Origin: Achromobacter pestifer
Lineage (GTDB): Bacteria; Pseudomonadota; Gammaproteobacteria; Burkholderiales; Burkholderiaceae_B
Assembly (NCBI RefSeq): GCF_902859625.1
Contig: NZ_CADIJX010000004.1
Span: 186,001 to 250,000, forward strand
Length of the DNA: 64,000 nt
Direction of reading: 5' to 3'
Each line of letters opens with the position of its first letter. The stretch's first letter is position 1. Shown piece by piece: positions 27,804 through 36,935 of this stretch. The notes beneath the pieces are model-generated. The model made no database searches. It was given only the letters and a program-made list of their open reading frames with translations, and had not been told where the DNA came from. A program made the translations under genes and the position numbers.

Positions 27804-28754
27804 ATGACTCAGTATCTGCTCAAGCGCGGTGGCCAGTCCCTGGTTCTGTTGCTGCTGGTTTCCCTCATCGGATTCGGCATCCTTTATCTATCGCCGGGCG
27901 GGCCGTTGTCCCAACTGGCGCAGTCGTCGAACATGGCGCAAGAGGATATCGACCGTCTGACCCGCAGCATGGGCCTGGACCGCCCGTTCCTCATCCAGTA
28001 CGGAGACTGGCTGCTGCGCATGGTGCGCGGCGACTGGGGTGCTTCCTACCGCGATGGCATCGGCGTTCTGGCCACCATCGGCTCACACATCGGGGCGACC
28101 TTGTCGTTGATGGCGGTCTCAACCGTCATCGCCGCGCTGCTGGGCGGCATGATCGGCATCTGGGGCGCGGTGCGCCGGCATTCGCTGATGGACGCGCTGT
28201 CATCCGTTGGTGCGATGATCGCCTTGTCCATCCCGACGTTCTGGTTCGGCTTGATGGCGATCTATCTGTTCTCGATCAAGCTGGAATGGTTGCCGGCCGG
28301 CAACCAGCAGACGTTTGGCGACGGCTCGTTCCTGGATCTGGTTCATCACATGATCGCGCCGGTCATGGTGCTGGCCTTGGTCGAGACGGCGGTATGGGCG
28401 CGCTTCATGCGTTCATCCATGATCGAAACCCTGGAGCAGGACTACATCCGCACCGCGCGTGCCAAGGGTGCGGGTGGCCGGACGATCATCCTGTCGCATG
28501 CGTTGCGCAATGCGTTGCTGCCCATGATCACGCTCGTTGGCCTGCAATTTCCGACCTTGCTGGGCGGCGCGTTGATCACCGAAACGGTCTTCAGCTGGCC
28601 CGGCATGGGCCGGCTGTTCTTTGATTCACTGGAATACCGCGACTACCCCGTGGTCATGGGTGTTCTGATGCTGTCCGCCATCATGGTGATGTTGGGCTCG
28701 CTGTTGGCCGATGTGCTGTACGCCATCGCCGATCCTCGTATCCGGATGGACTGA
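27804..28754 (+). CDS. ABC transporter permease (DppB-like)
   Basis: This 316-residue inner-membrane permease has six predicted helices. It carries the binding-protein-dependent transport EAA loop around YIRTARAKGAGGRTIILSHA, followed by LRNALLPMITLVGLQF. The frame opens at 27768, but the ATG at 27804 (MTQYLLKRGGQ) has GGAG seven bases upstream and does not overlap the upstream gene. It pairs with the next gene to form the channel of the peptide-type importer. Confidence 0.93.
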   Translation: MTQYLLKRGGQSLVLLLLVSLIGFGILYLSPGGPLSQLAQSSNMAQEDIDRLTRSMGLDRPFLIQYGDWLLRMVRGDWGASYRDGIGVLATIGSHIGATLSLMAVSTVIAALLGGMIGIWGAVRRHSLMDALSSVGAMIALSIPTFWFGLMAIYLFSIKLEWLPAGNQQTFGDGSFLDLVHHMIAPVMVLALVETAVWARFMRSSMIETLEQDYIRTARAKGAGGRTIILSHALRNALLPMITLVGLQFPTLLGGALITETVFSWPGMGRLFFDSLEYRDYPVVMGVLMLSAIMVMLGSLLADVLYAIADPRIRMD

Positions 28755-28756
28755 GA

Positions 28757-29653
28757 ATGATGAAAGCCCCTGGAATCTCCGAGACGGCCATGGCGGACGC
28801 CGCCAACTGTCCTCCCGGCCCGCTGCGGGCCGGCTGGCGGCGCCTGACTCGGCACAAGCTGGCCACGGCCGGCGTCATCACCATCGCCCTGATGGTGCTC
28901 CTGTGCTTTGCGGGACCGATGGCGTTGCGCCTTGACGCCAGCTATATCGACGTTCTGAACCGCTTTGCACCGCCATTGACCGGCGGCCATCTGCTGGGCA
29001 CCGACGAGCTGGGCCGCGACGTGCTGGCCCGCCTGATGGCCGGTGGCCGGATTTCTCTGACGATTGGATTCGCCGCCATGCTGATCTCGGTGCTGATCGG
29101 CACTGTTGTGGGCATGGTCGCCGGCTATCGGCGTGGCTTCGTGGGCGCGCTACTGATGCGCTTTGTCGACGCCATGCTGGCCTTTCCGACGATCTTCCTG
29201 ATTCTGGCCCTGGCCATGCTGGTCAAGCCCGGCATCGTCTCCACCACCATCCTGATCTCGGCCACCTGCTGGATGGAAGTCGCACGCCTGGTCGAAGGTC
29301 AATACCGGTCGCTGCGCAACACGGAGTATGTCGCGGCCGCCCGGACAGCCGGGGCGTCCGGCCTGCGCATCATGGTCGTCGAATTGCTGCCCAACGCCAT
29401 GGGTCCCATCATCATCGTCGCGACGCTGAACGTGGCGCGCGCGATCCTGCTGGAATCCTATGTCAGCTACCTGGGCTATGGCATCCAGCCGCCGGTGGCC
29501 AGCCTGGGCAATATGCTGAACAACGCGCAGATCTATCTGACGTCGGCGCCTTGGCTGGCAATCGTGCCGGGCGTGGCGATCGCACTGACCGTGACCAGCG
29601 TGAACTTCATCGGTGAAGGGCTGCGCAATATACTCGAACCGCGCAGCCGGTGA
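28757..29653 (+). CDS. ABC transporter permease (DppC-like)
   Basis: The 298-residue permease has a cytoplasmic N-terminus, then about six helices. The DppC landmarks are LLGTDELGRDVLARLMAGGR, EYVAAARTAGASGLRIMVVE (EAA loop) and a C-terminal VTSVNFIGEGLRNILEPRSR. It starts two bases after the DppB-like stop, so the two are coupled. It completes the plus-strand operon with the binding protein. Confidence 0.93.
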   Translation: MMKAPGISETAMADAANCPPGPLRAGWRRLTRHKLATAGVITIALMVLLCFAGPMALRLDASYIDVLNRFAPPLTGGHLLGTDELGRDVLARLMAGGRISLTIGFAAMLISVLIGTVVGMVAGYRRGFVGALLMRFVDAMLAFPTIFLILALAMLVKPGIVSTTILISATCWMEVARLVEGQYRSLRNTEYVAAARTAGASGLRIMVVELLPNAMGPIIIVATLNVARAILLESYVSYLGYGIQPPVASLGNMLNNAQIYLTSAPWLAIVPGVAIALTVTSVNFIGEGLRNILEPRSR

Positions 29654-29728
29654 ATATCCCCACGGGCGCGTTCGTCGGTACCCCTTGATCCGGGCCGAGC
29701 CTAACCACCCACGCCCCTGGAGAACGGG

Positions 29729-30625
29729 ATGCATCGACGCCTGCCCTCGCTGAACGCGCTACGCTGCTTTGAAGTCGTGGCGGCCCATACCAGCGTCAAA
29801 AAGGCCGCCCAGATCCTGAATGTCAGCGAAAGCGCGGTCAGCCGGCAGGTCCGCATCCTGGAAGAGCAGCTTGGGCAGACGCTGTTCCTGCGCACCCACA
29901 GCGGACTGGAAATCACCGAGGCCGGACGCAAGCTGGCCACGACGGTCAAGGAAGCGTTCGACCACATCGCAAACGCCATCGACCCCACGCATACCGATCA
30001 GGACATCGTCACGCTGCGCGTGATTCCAACCTTTGCCTTGCGCTGGCTTTTCCCGCGGCTGCGGCGGTTCCACGAACAACATCCGCTGATCAAGGTGGTC
30101 GTGCGCACGCGCCTGAACGACATGACGGCCGACGAAACCGATTCCGACCTGGGCATTCGTTACGCACTGGGCAATTTTTCGCACGAAGACGCCACCGAGC
30201 TGTATGCCGAGTGGATCGTGCCCGTCTGCGCGCCCGGCCACATTGACGCCGCCGACCCTGAACGCGGCTTGCGCCAGTCCACCTTGCTGCACCCGCTGCC
30301 CGACCACCAGGACTGGATCACCTGGTCGGAAAAGACCGGAATAGAGCTGTTCACGCGGGGGGGACTGGATTTCGATGCGCTGGACATGGCATTGAGCGCG
30401 GCGGAAGCCGGCCTGGGCGTGGCCATCGCGGACGTCGTGCTGGCCGATCAGGCCATCCAGGATGGCCGCGTGGTCGTGCCGCTGCGCAAGGCGGTGCCCA
30501 CTGGCGTGTCTTACTACCTGGTACGCCGGCCCGCGCTGCGCCATCGCCGGCAGGTAAAACTGGTGGAAGACTGGATCGTTAGCGAGCTGGTGGAATCCAA
30601 GGCGATCATCGCCTCTTACGCCTAG
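29729..30625 (+). CDS. LysR-family regulator (GcvA-like)
   Basis: The 298-residue protein has a LysR DNA-binding domain typical of the GcvA group (LPSLNALRCFEVVAAHTS, SESAVSRQVRILEEQLG) and an effector domain from about residue 93. GGAG precedes the ATG at 29729. It lies 75 bases after the DppC-like gene on the same strand and is the natural regulator of the divergent peptide/amine cluster. A G7 run (30357-30363) lies in the effector domain. The ligand is unknown. Confidence 0.9.
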   Translation: MHRRLPSLNALRCFEVVAAHTSVKKAAQILNVSESAVSRQVRILEEQLGQTLFLRTHSGLEITEAGRKLATTVKEAFDHIANAIDPTHTDQDIVTLRVIPTFALRWLFPRLRRFHEQHPLIKVVVRTRLNDMTADETDSDLGIRYALGNFSHEDATELYAEWIVPVCAPGHIDAADPERGLRQSTLLHPLPDHQDWITWSEKTGIELFTRGGLDFDALDMALSAAEAGLGVAIADVVLADQAIQDGRVVVPLRKAVPTGVSYYLVRRPALRHRRQVKLVEDWIVSELVESKAIIASYA

Positions 30626-30840
30626 CCCCGGGGTGCCGCACCGCTCACAGCGGAGGCACGCCCACGTTGCAAGAATCTGCGTTTCGGCGACAACATTCGC
30701 AAGATTCGTGGCTTTTGCATGGCCACGTTAAATATTGCGGACGCTGCGACGTAAAGTCGTATATCCCTCAGGCTTTTCGCGGGACTGCCCTCGCCTTGCT
30801 TGCACCTGCCTGCGGCGGGCTATCCAGCCCGCCACATCCA

Positions 30841-32925
30841 ATGATCATCGACAATTCCGACGTCATGTACCGGCACCTTGTGCAGGGCGTCGTCGACTAC
30901 GCCATCTACCTGCTTCATCCGGACGGCACGGTCGCCAACTGGAACGCCGGCGCGGAACGCGCCAAGGGCTACACGCAAGAAGAGATCGTGGGGCGGCACT
31001 TCTCATGCTTCTACAGCCAGAAGGACCAGGATGCCGGTCTGCCTGGCAAGGGTCTGGCCACCGCCCGCGCCGAGGGCCGGTTTGAAGCGGAAGGATGGCG
31101 CGTGCGCAAGGACGGTTCGCTGTTCTGGGCACACGTCGTGATCGACGCGATCCATGATGACCAGGGCACGCTGATTGGCTACGCGAAAGTCACGCGGGAC
31201 AACACCGAGCGGCGCGAACGCGAACAGCAGGTGCTGAGGGCCAAGGAACTGGCCGAACGCTACAACACCGAGCTGACGTCTCTGTCGAGCTTCCTGGATG
31301 CCGTGGTGTCGCACATTCCGTCCTGCGTCCTGGTGCTGGATGCCGTGTCGCGCACCATCCTGCTGGCCAATCGTCAGGCGGAAGCCACTTTTGGCGGCGC
31401 CCGATCCGACATGATCGGCAAGACCGCGCGGCAATGCCTGCCGGCGCCCGTCTGCGAATTCTTCGACCGGCTGACGCACGAAGCGCTGCGCTCGGACGGC
31501 ACCCTGCGCGAAGCGGAAGAAGAACTGGCCACCGCGCGCGGCACGCGCACCCTGCGTACCAAGACCCTGGTTTTTCACAGCAATGACCCTCGGTCGCGCT
31601 ATGTGTTGCTGATCTCGGACGACGTCACGGACGAGAACGCCGCGCACGCCCAGGTGCGTTACATGGCGCACCACGACACACTGACCGGGCTGCCCAACCG
31701 AAGACTGTTCCGCGAACAGCTGTTGAAGGCTCTGAACAGCCGCAGCGGCGACCGCACGGCAGCGGTGCTGTACCTGGATCTGGACAACTTCAAGAGCGTG
31801 AACGACACGCTGGGCCACCCCTATGGCGACGAACTGCTGCGCCTGTTGGCCAAGCGCCTGTCCAAGAGCCTGCGCGAACAGGACACGCTGGCCAGGCTGG
31901 GCGGCGACGAATTCGCCATCGTTCTGCATGGCATCGGCCAGCAGGACGACGTGCGCAAGATGGCCGAACGCTTGATCGAGGCCGTGCGCCAACCCTTCGA
32001 GGTCGACGGCCACGCCGTGCCCATCAGCATCAGCATCGGCATCGCGCTGGCGGAGTCGCCGGACTGCTCGGCCGACCATCTGTTGCGCTACGCCGACATG
32101 GCCTTGTACGAAGCCAAGCGCAACGGCCGCAACTGCCTGGCCTTCTTCAAGCCGGACATGGAAACCGCCGCGCTCAAGCGCCACGAAGTCGAGATGGACC
32201 TGCGCCAGGCCATCATGGGACAGCAGTTGCAGCTGTACTACCAGCCCATCATGGACGTCAGTCACGTGCGCGTGGTGGGGCGCGAGGCGTTGATGCGTTG
32301 GCAGCATCCGGTGAAGGGCTTGATCATGCCCAACGACTTCATCCCCATCGCCGAAGAGACCGGGTTGATCCATGAGTTGGGTGCGTTCACCTTGCACGAA
32401 GCGTGTGCGGAAGCCATGCGTTGGAACGATCACGAAACCGTGGCCGTGAACCTGTCCGCCGCCCAGTTCACCAACAGCGCGCTGGTATCGCTGGTGGAAT
32501 CCGCGCTGTCCAAATCAGGGCTGCCGGCAGGCCGACTGGAGCTTGAAATCACGGAATCCGTGCTGTTGGCCAATTCGGCCTCCAACCTGAATACGCTGAA
32601 CCGCCTGAAGGACCTGGGTGTGAAGGTGGCGCTGGACGATTTCGGCACGGGATACTCGTCGCTGGGTTATCTGCGCACGTTCGAGTTCGACAAGATCAAG
32701 ATCGACAAGTCGTTCACACAGGACGTCGAATCCAGCAAAGAGGCGCTGGCCATCATCCGCGCCATCAACGGCATCGGGCGCAGCCTGGACATCCCGACCA
32801 CGGCGGAAGGCGTGGAGACCGCCGCGCAGCTGGACCGGCTGACGGAAGAAGGGTGCTCGCACTTCCAAGGCTATCTGCTGGGCCGCCCGGTGTCACACGA
32901 AACGTCGGAGGACGCGGCCGGATAA
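30841..32925 (+). CDS. PAS-GGDEF-EAL cyclic-di-GMP signalling protein
   Basis: A 694-residue, probably soluble protein with two PAS domains (about 8-120 and 135-260), GGDEF and EAL. The active GGDEF motif is intact (354-358), with an inhibitory I-site REQD at 345-348. The EAL domain has Glu482-Ala-Leu, NLSAAQF, EITES, DDFGTGYSS, KIDKSF and AEGVET, so phosphodiesterase activity is likely. Dual synthesis/degradation of c-di-GMP may be controlled by the PAS sensors. The start ATG 30841 has a weak ribosome site; the frame is open to 30667. No membrane segment is seen. Confidence 0.92.
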   Translation: MIIDNSDVMYRHLVQGVVDYAIYLLHPDGTVANWNAGAERAKGYTQEEIVGRHFSCFYSQKDQDAGLPGKGLATARAEGRFEAEGWRVRKDGSLFWAHVVIDAIHDDQGTLIGYAKVTRDNTERREREQQVLRAKELAERYNTELTSLSSFLDAVVSHIPSCVLVLDAVSRTILLANRQAEATFGGARSDMIGKTARQCLPAPVCEFFDRLTHEALRSDGTLREAEEELATARGTRTLRTKTLVFHSNDPRSRYVLLISDDVTDENAAHAQVRYMAHHDTLTGLPNRRLFREQLLKALNSRSGDRTAAVLYLDLDNFKSVNDTLGHPYGDELLRLLAKRLSKSLREQDTLARLGGDEFAIVLHGIGQQDDVRKMAERLIEAVRQPFEVDGHAVPISISIGIALAESPDCSADHLLRYADMALYEAKRNGRNCLAFFKPDMETAALKRHEVEMDLRQAIMGQQLQLYYQPIMDVSHVRVVGREALMRWQHPVKGLIMPNDFIPIAEETGLIHELGAFTLHEACAEAMRWNDHETVAVNLSAAQFTNSALVSLVESALSKSGLPAGRLELEITESVLLANSASNLNTLNRLKDLGVKVALDDFGTGYSSLGYLRTFEFDKIKIDKSFTQDVESSKEALAIIRAINGIGRSLDIPTTAEGVETAAQLDRLTEEGCSHFQGYLLGRPVSHETSEDAAG

Positions 32926-33116
32926 GCCGTGCGGACGGCCTGGCGCAAACAGGGCCGCACCCCGTATTTCCCGTCCCGGCCGCGCAGCGGCAAGCCTATA
33001 CTTTCTGAATCATCGGACGCGCTGCGACGCGCCATCGCGTCCAATGCCTTCCGCGCCGCGCGTCGGAGGTTCCTAGTCGCAGGCCACACTTTCGGGCCAT
33101 GCGCGGGGAGAAGATC

Positions 33117-33323
33117 ATGACACGCAAATACATCGATTGCCGCGACTATCCAAGCGAGATGAACTGCTCGGTGGCGTTGGCCGCGGACTCTGACGACGAA
33201 CTGCTGGAAGCCGCCGTGCAGCATGCCGTCACCGTACACAAGCACTCGGACACGCCCGAACTGCGCACACAACTGAAGTCGATGTTCCACGACGGTTCGC
33301 CCCCGGCGGACGCGCCGCGATAG
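33117..33323 (+). CDS. DUF1059 domain small protein
   Basis: A 68-residue protein beginning MTRKYIDCRDYPSEMNCSVALA, followed by a helical segment with DELLEAAVQHAVTVH; these fit the DUF1059 family. The ATG at 33117 follows GGGGAGAAG, clearly better than one at 33099. A TATACT (32997-33002) could be its -10. Function is unknown; it is downstream of the GGDEF-EAL gene but has its own promoter-like region. Confidence 0.78.
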   Translation: MTRKYIDCRDYPSEMNCSVALAADSDDELLEAAVQHAVTVHKHSDTPELRTQLKSMFHDGSPPADAPR

Positions 33324-33347
33324 GCTGGCAGGTGGCCGGGCGGGCGG

Positions 33348-35234
33348 CTACCAGCCCAGCGCTTGTGCGAATCGCGCGGCGCCGGTGTCTGCGCCCCCCG
33401 CCGGCAGCGGCGCGCGCAGGATGGCACGGCGATTGCCTCGGTCGACCACCCAGAACACCATTTGCGCGGGCGCGGCGGTGACGCCCGTGGCGCCATCCAG
33501 GTGGATCACATGGTCGTCACCCGGCCGGCCTTCCACCTGAAATACCCACTGCCGGCCGCGCAGGTCGGCGCCTTGGCCTTCTTGCGCGCGCGGCGTGAAG
33601 TCAGCGGTCGACAGACCCTGAATATGCAGCCCCAGCTTGTCCTCGATGAAGGATCGCATGGAGGCTTCCAGCGTCTCGTCCGGCAAGGCGGCGTTTTGCT
33701 CCACGGCCAGGCCGAGTTGCTCGCCGGTCTTCAGGTTGCGATAGTAGAAGCGCTTCTCATCGATCGGTTCCAGGCGAAAATCGCCCAGCCGCAGTGGCAG
33801 CGCCATGCCGGTCTCGGTGTTCCGTAGCGTCGCCCCATCGTCCGCCATTGACCACGCCGCACCCTGCGTGCCGACCCAATCGATGAACCGCCGGTTCAAC
33901 GCCACCGCATCCTGCGCGCGGCCCTGACGGTAGGCGATGTCGGCCGCGACATCCAGCGCGGTCTGATACAGCGTTTCGTCATGATAGGCCTTGCCGGCAT
34001 GGGCCCAGGCGGCCAGCGCCACGTCCAGGTCGCGACGCGCGGCGATCAGGTCACCACTGCCGTAGGCCGCGCGGCCGGTCACGGTGTTCAGCCTGGCGAT
34101 TTCCAGCGGAAACGCGGCATCGGGCAATGCGGCCTGCGCCAGCTTGGCCGCTGTCGGCCAGTCGCGCGCCATCGACCAATAGGATTCGATCTCGCGGTTC
34201 TGGTCCGTCATGGTCTTGTCGCGAAACAGGCGGACATCGCGGTTCCACGTCATCGCGTCGAACAGTTCGTGCAATGGCGCAATGGCCCCGGCCTGCTTGT
34301 CCTTCCCGAACGACGCGCGCACATCCACTTGCCAATCGCCGCGCACGGCAGTCCATTGCGCCTCGATGCCAACGCCGCGCGGATAGTCGACCTGCCGCGC
34401 ACGCTTGACGGCGATGACGTCCTTGAAGGGCAGGTCCGGCAGCGCGGATTCCGCATCCGGCGCGGGGGTCTGATCCCCATGCGGCTCGCCCATCCGATCG
34501 GCCAAGGCCTGGCGGCGCGCGTCCGCGTCCTTGGCGCGCAAGTCTTCACGGTAGCGTATCCCCACGCGAACCGTCACGGCCCGGCCGTCGTCCAATGTCT
34601 GCACGTAGTCCAGCTGTGCGCTGTCCATCCGTTCATCGGCCGGCTGAAAGCTGACCAGCGCCCAGCGGCCCACGGTCAGAGGCAGGTTCATGTCGGCCAG
34701 CGCATAGAACAGCCGGCCCGCCACGGCGTCGCGCGTCCACTGGCCGGGATAGACATTGCTTTGGGTGAAGACGCTTTCCTGCAAGCGCGCCACCTCAACG
34801 GATTCACCTGCGGCCGCGCCTTCACGGATCGCCATGACCCGCAATTGCAGGATGGCATCCGGGCTGACGCCGCGCTTCTCAAAGATCGCGATCTGCTCTT
34901 CGGCCGCACGGCGCGCGTCCGCATAGCGTTGCTGCCGGTGCAGCAGATTGACCACCGTGGCGGCAGCGTCGAATTCCTCGTAGCTGTTCTCATGGTCCCG
35001 CGCGGCCTGTAGTGCCTTGCGGGCCGCGACATCAGCGGCAGGCCAGTCTTTTTCCGCCATCAGCCGATGCGCCTCCTGCATATGCGCGAGGAACGGTGAG
35101 GCGATTTGCGGGGAGGAGTCTGCGGTGGCGGGCGATGTGGCTGCGGCAGTCGCGGCAACCCCCATCGCGGGCCATGGCACGGTAGTCGCGGACAGCAACG
35201 AAGCGGTCAGCAGGGTACGGATCGTCGGCTTCAT
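33348..35234 (-). CDS. Exported protein of unknown function with TPR-like N-terminus
   Basis: I do not recognise this 628-residue protein. It has a signal peptide (MKPTIRTLLTASLLSATTVP, cleavage probably near GVAATA). An alpha-helical region follows (about 50-135) resembling tetratricopeptide repeats (AEKDWPAADVAARKALQAAR, QQRYADARRAAEEQIAIFEK). A middle domain with beta-like character follows, then a second helical section near residues 365-455 (GDLIAARRDLDVALAAW). It is probably periplasmic. The stop is close to and convergent with DUF1059, and the gene lies 36 bases downstream of nothing on its strand except the EAL gene region. Confidence 0.75.
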   Translation of the reverse strand: MKPTIRTLLTASLLSATTVPWPAMGVAATAAATSPATADSSPQIASPFLAHMQEAHRLMAEKDWPAADVAARKALQAARDHENSYEEFDAAATVVNLLHRQQRYADARRAAEEQIAIFEKRGVSPDAILQLRVMAIREGAAAGESVEVARLQESVFTQSNVYPGQWTRDAVAGRLFYALADMNLPLTVGRWALVSFQPADERMDSAQLDYVQTLDDGRAVTVRVGIRYREDLRAKDADARRQALADRMGEPHGDQTPAPDAESALPDLPFKDVIAVKRARQVDYPRGVGIEAQWTAVRGDWQVDVRASFGKDKQAGAIAPLHELFDAMTWNRDVRLFRDKTMTDQNREIESYWSMARDWPTAAKLAQAALPDAAFPLEIARLNTVTGRAAYGSGDLIAARRDLDVALAAWAHAGKAYHDETLYQTALDVAADIAYRQGRAQDAVALNRRFIDWVGTQGAAWSMADDGATLRNTETGMALPLRLGDFRLEPIDEKRFYYRNLKTGEQLGLAVEQNAALPDETLEASMRSFIEDKLGLHIQGLSTADFTPRAQEGQGADLRGRQWVFQVEGRPGDDHVIHLDGATGVTAAPAQMVFWVVDRGNRRAILRAPLPAGGADTGAARFAQALGW

Positions 35235-35269
35235 GCCGCCAGTATACGGGTGCGAAATGCCGCTATCCG

Positions 35270-36796
35270 CTACTCCAGCGGAAGGTCTTCCACCCGCACC
35301 GCGCGCCCCAGCAACCAGCCTTGACCCACGGTGGCGGGCTGGCGTGCGGACAGGTATTGCGCTTGCGCTTCGGTTTCGATGCCCTCGACGATCAGCCCCA
35401 CGCCCAGCTCGCGCGAGATATCGATGACGTGATCGATAATGAGCGTGCCCGCCGGTTCCGCGCCGATAGCCTGCGTGAAACGGCGGTCCAGCTTGATGGC
35501 GTCGGCCTGCATTTCGGCCAGATAGTTCAGGTTGGAGTTGCCGGTGCCGAAGTCGTCGATCAATATCCGGAAACCCTGGCGCCGCAAGGCCCGGATAGTG
35601 CCTCGCACGTGGCCGTCCGACAAGGGCGACCCTTCGGTAATCTCCAGCGCCACGCGGTGCGGCGCGATGCCTTGTTCGTTTACCGTGCGCAGCAGGAAGT
35701 CGGGATAGGCGTCGTCCTGAAGATCTTCCGCCGACACGTTGATGCTGGCATAGAAGCCGCTTGTGTCTCGCAGCCGGCCGGACAGGTCGCGCAGCGCCTG
35801 CTGCGTCACCACACGGGACAGTTCACGGCCCAACCCCATTTCCTCGGCCAGCGGCACGAACAGGGCCGGCGGCACCGCCGAGCCGTCACGCGCGCGCCAG
35901 CGCGCCAACGCCTCGACCCCCACCAGGCGGCGCGTCGACAGTTCACGCAACGGCTGATAGCGGACTTGCAAGTCGCCGCGACGGATGGCTTTACGCAACG
36001 CGCTCCGTTCACTCTTGGATTGCTGGTGCCACAGAAAACACAGGCCCGCCAACAGCCCACCCACCAGCGCGCCCGTCCAGGCCAGAATCAGCGCAGGCAA
36101 CGTGAACCAGGCATGCGAGCTGATGCGCGACACGACGCAGAGGTCGGACGTGGCGGGCACGGCGCACTCTGCAATCAGGCGCTCTGCCCGCAGGTTGTTG
36201 TCAGACGGGCTGTCGCCGATGTAAAGCGCCAGGTCATCAGTCTGGCCAAAGCGGCGATAGGCGTTCGCGCCATCGCGGGTCACCACCTTGGAATCCATCC
36301 CCGAGCCCGGCTCCGGGAAGCCGTCGAAGGCGCCTGGCGCGGTGAATACCACGACGTCATTGCGCGCCGCCATGTCACCGATGATCCGGCGATCGATGAT
36401 ATTGGCGGCGCCTACCCACCACGTCATGCCGCTGCGCGCCGTGAACGAAGCGGGCGGCAAGGGATGCGGCGTGGCCAGCACGCCCCAGGCCGCGGAACAG
36501 ATCAGCATGTCGCCGCGGATGCGGCCGATGTCACGCAGGAAGGTGGCGTTGAACAGCAGCACCCGCAAGGTGGCGACGTCGGAATCCGAGCACAGGTCAA
36601 CGGTATGCGAGGCCGCCTGGATCAAGCGCTGGCTTTCCTGAGCCACGCGCACGGCTTGCGCCAGCAGGCGGGTGTTGTGCCGGGCAAGCCGGTCGTCAAC
36701 CTGGTTCAGTTCTATCAGCCGACCCGCTGCCAGCCCCGCCAGGAAGCCCAGCGTCGACATCATTAACACTACAGCTGCAATTCGGATACGTGACAT
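35270..36796 (-). CDS. CSS-motif EAL-domain c-di-GMP phosphodiesterase
   Basis: The 508-residue membrane protein has TM1 (about 5-26), a periplasmic loop with Cys69-Ser-Asp and Cys100 and further cysteines at 211 and 220, TM2 (231-256) and a C-terminal EAL domain. EAL residues are intact: Glu295-Ala-Leu, NVSAEDL, EITEG, DDFGTGNSN, KLDRRF and VEGIET. This is the architecture of the CSS-motif phosphodiesterases whose periplasmic cysteines sense disulfide state. It is oriented opposite to the GGDEF-EAL gene. The CSD and CSA variants replace the canonical CSS. Confidence 0.9.
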   Translation of the reverse strand: MSRIRIAAVVLMMSTLGFLAGLAAGRLIELNQVDDRLARHNTRLLAQAVRVAQESQRLIQAASHTVDLCSDSDVATLRVLLFNATFLRDIGRIRGDMLICSAAWGVLATPHPLPPASFTARSGMTWWVGAANIIDRRIIGDMAARNDVVVFTAPGAFDGFPEPGSGMDSKVVTRDGANAYRRFGQTDDLALYIGDSPSDNNLRAERLIAECAVPATSDLCVVSRISSHAWFTLPALILAWTGALVGGLLAGLCFLWHQQSKSERSALRKAIRRGDLQVRYQPLRELSTRRLVGVEALARWRARDGSAVPPALFVPLAEEMGLGRELSRVVTQQALRDLSGRLRDTSGFYASINVSAEDLQDDAYPDFLLRTVNEQGIAPHRVALEITEGSPLSDGHVRGTIRALRRQGFRILIDDFGTGNSNLNYLAEMQADAIKLDRRFTQAIGAEPAGTLIIDHVIDISRELGVGLIVEGIETEAQAQYLSARQPATVGQGWLLGRAVRVEDLPLE

Positions 36797-36875
36797 CGGG
36801 TGAAGGGACGCTGATAGCGCTATCAGAAGGTGAACAGCGCGTAAGGCAATGTAACCGCAACACTACCGCCTCCCC

Positions 36876-36908
36876 AAAAGAAAAACGCCCATTCCTGAAA
36901 ATGGGCGT
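36876..36908 (-). terminator. Rho-independent terminator of the ornithine cyclodeaminase gene
   Basis: Arms ACGCCCATT (36885-36893) and AATGGGCGT (36900-36908) form a 9-bp stem with a six-base loop. On the minus strand it is followed by TTTTTCTTTT (36885 down to about 36876), just after the stop at 36936. A T-tract on the other side also makes it potentially bidirectional. Confidence 0.85.
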
Positions 36909-36935
36909 CTCTTTTTGGCGAAAACCGCCCCCCGT

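Noticed and set aside
30357..30363. G7 tract in the GcvA-like LysR gene as a phase-variation site
   Set aside because: Runs of this length are common by chance in such GC-rich DNA; without length variation data I do not claim it.
31003..32433. 476-residue minus-strand frame over the GGDEF-EAL gene
   Set aside because: The plus-strand protein has intact GGDEF and EAL residues, so the antisense frame is not a gene.
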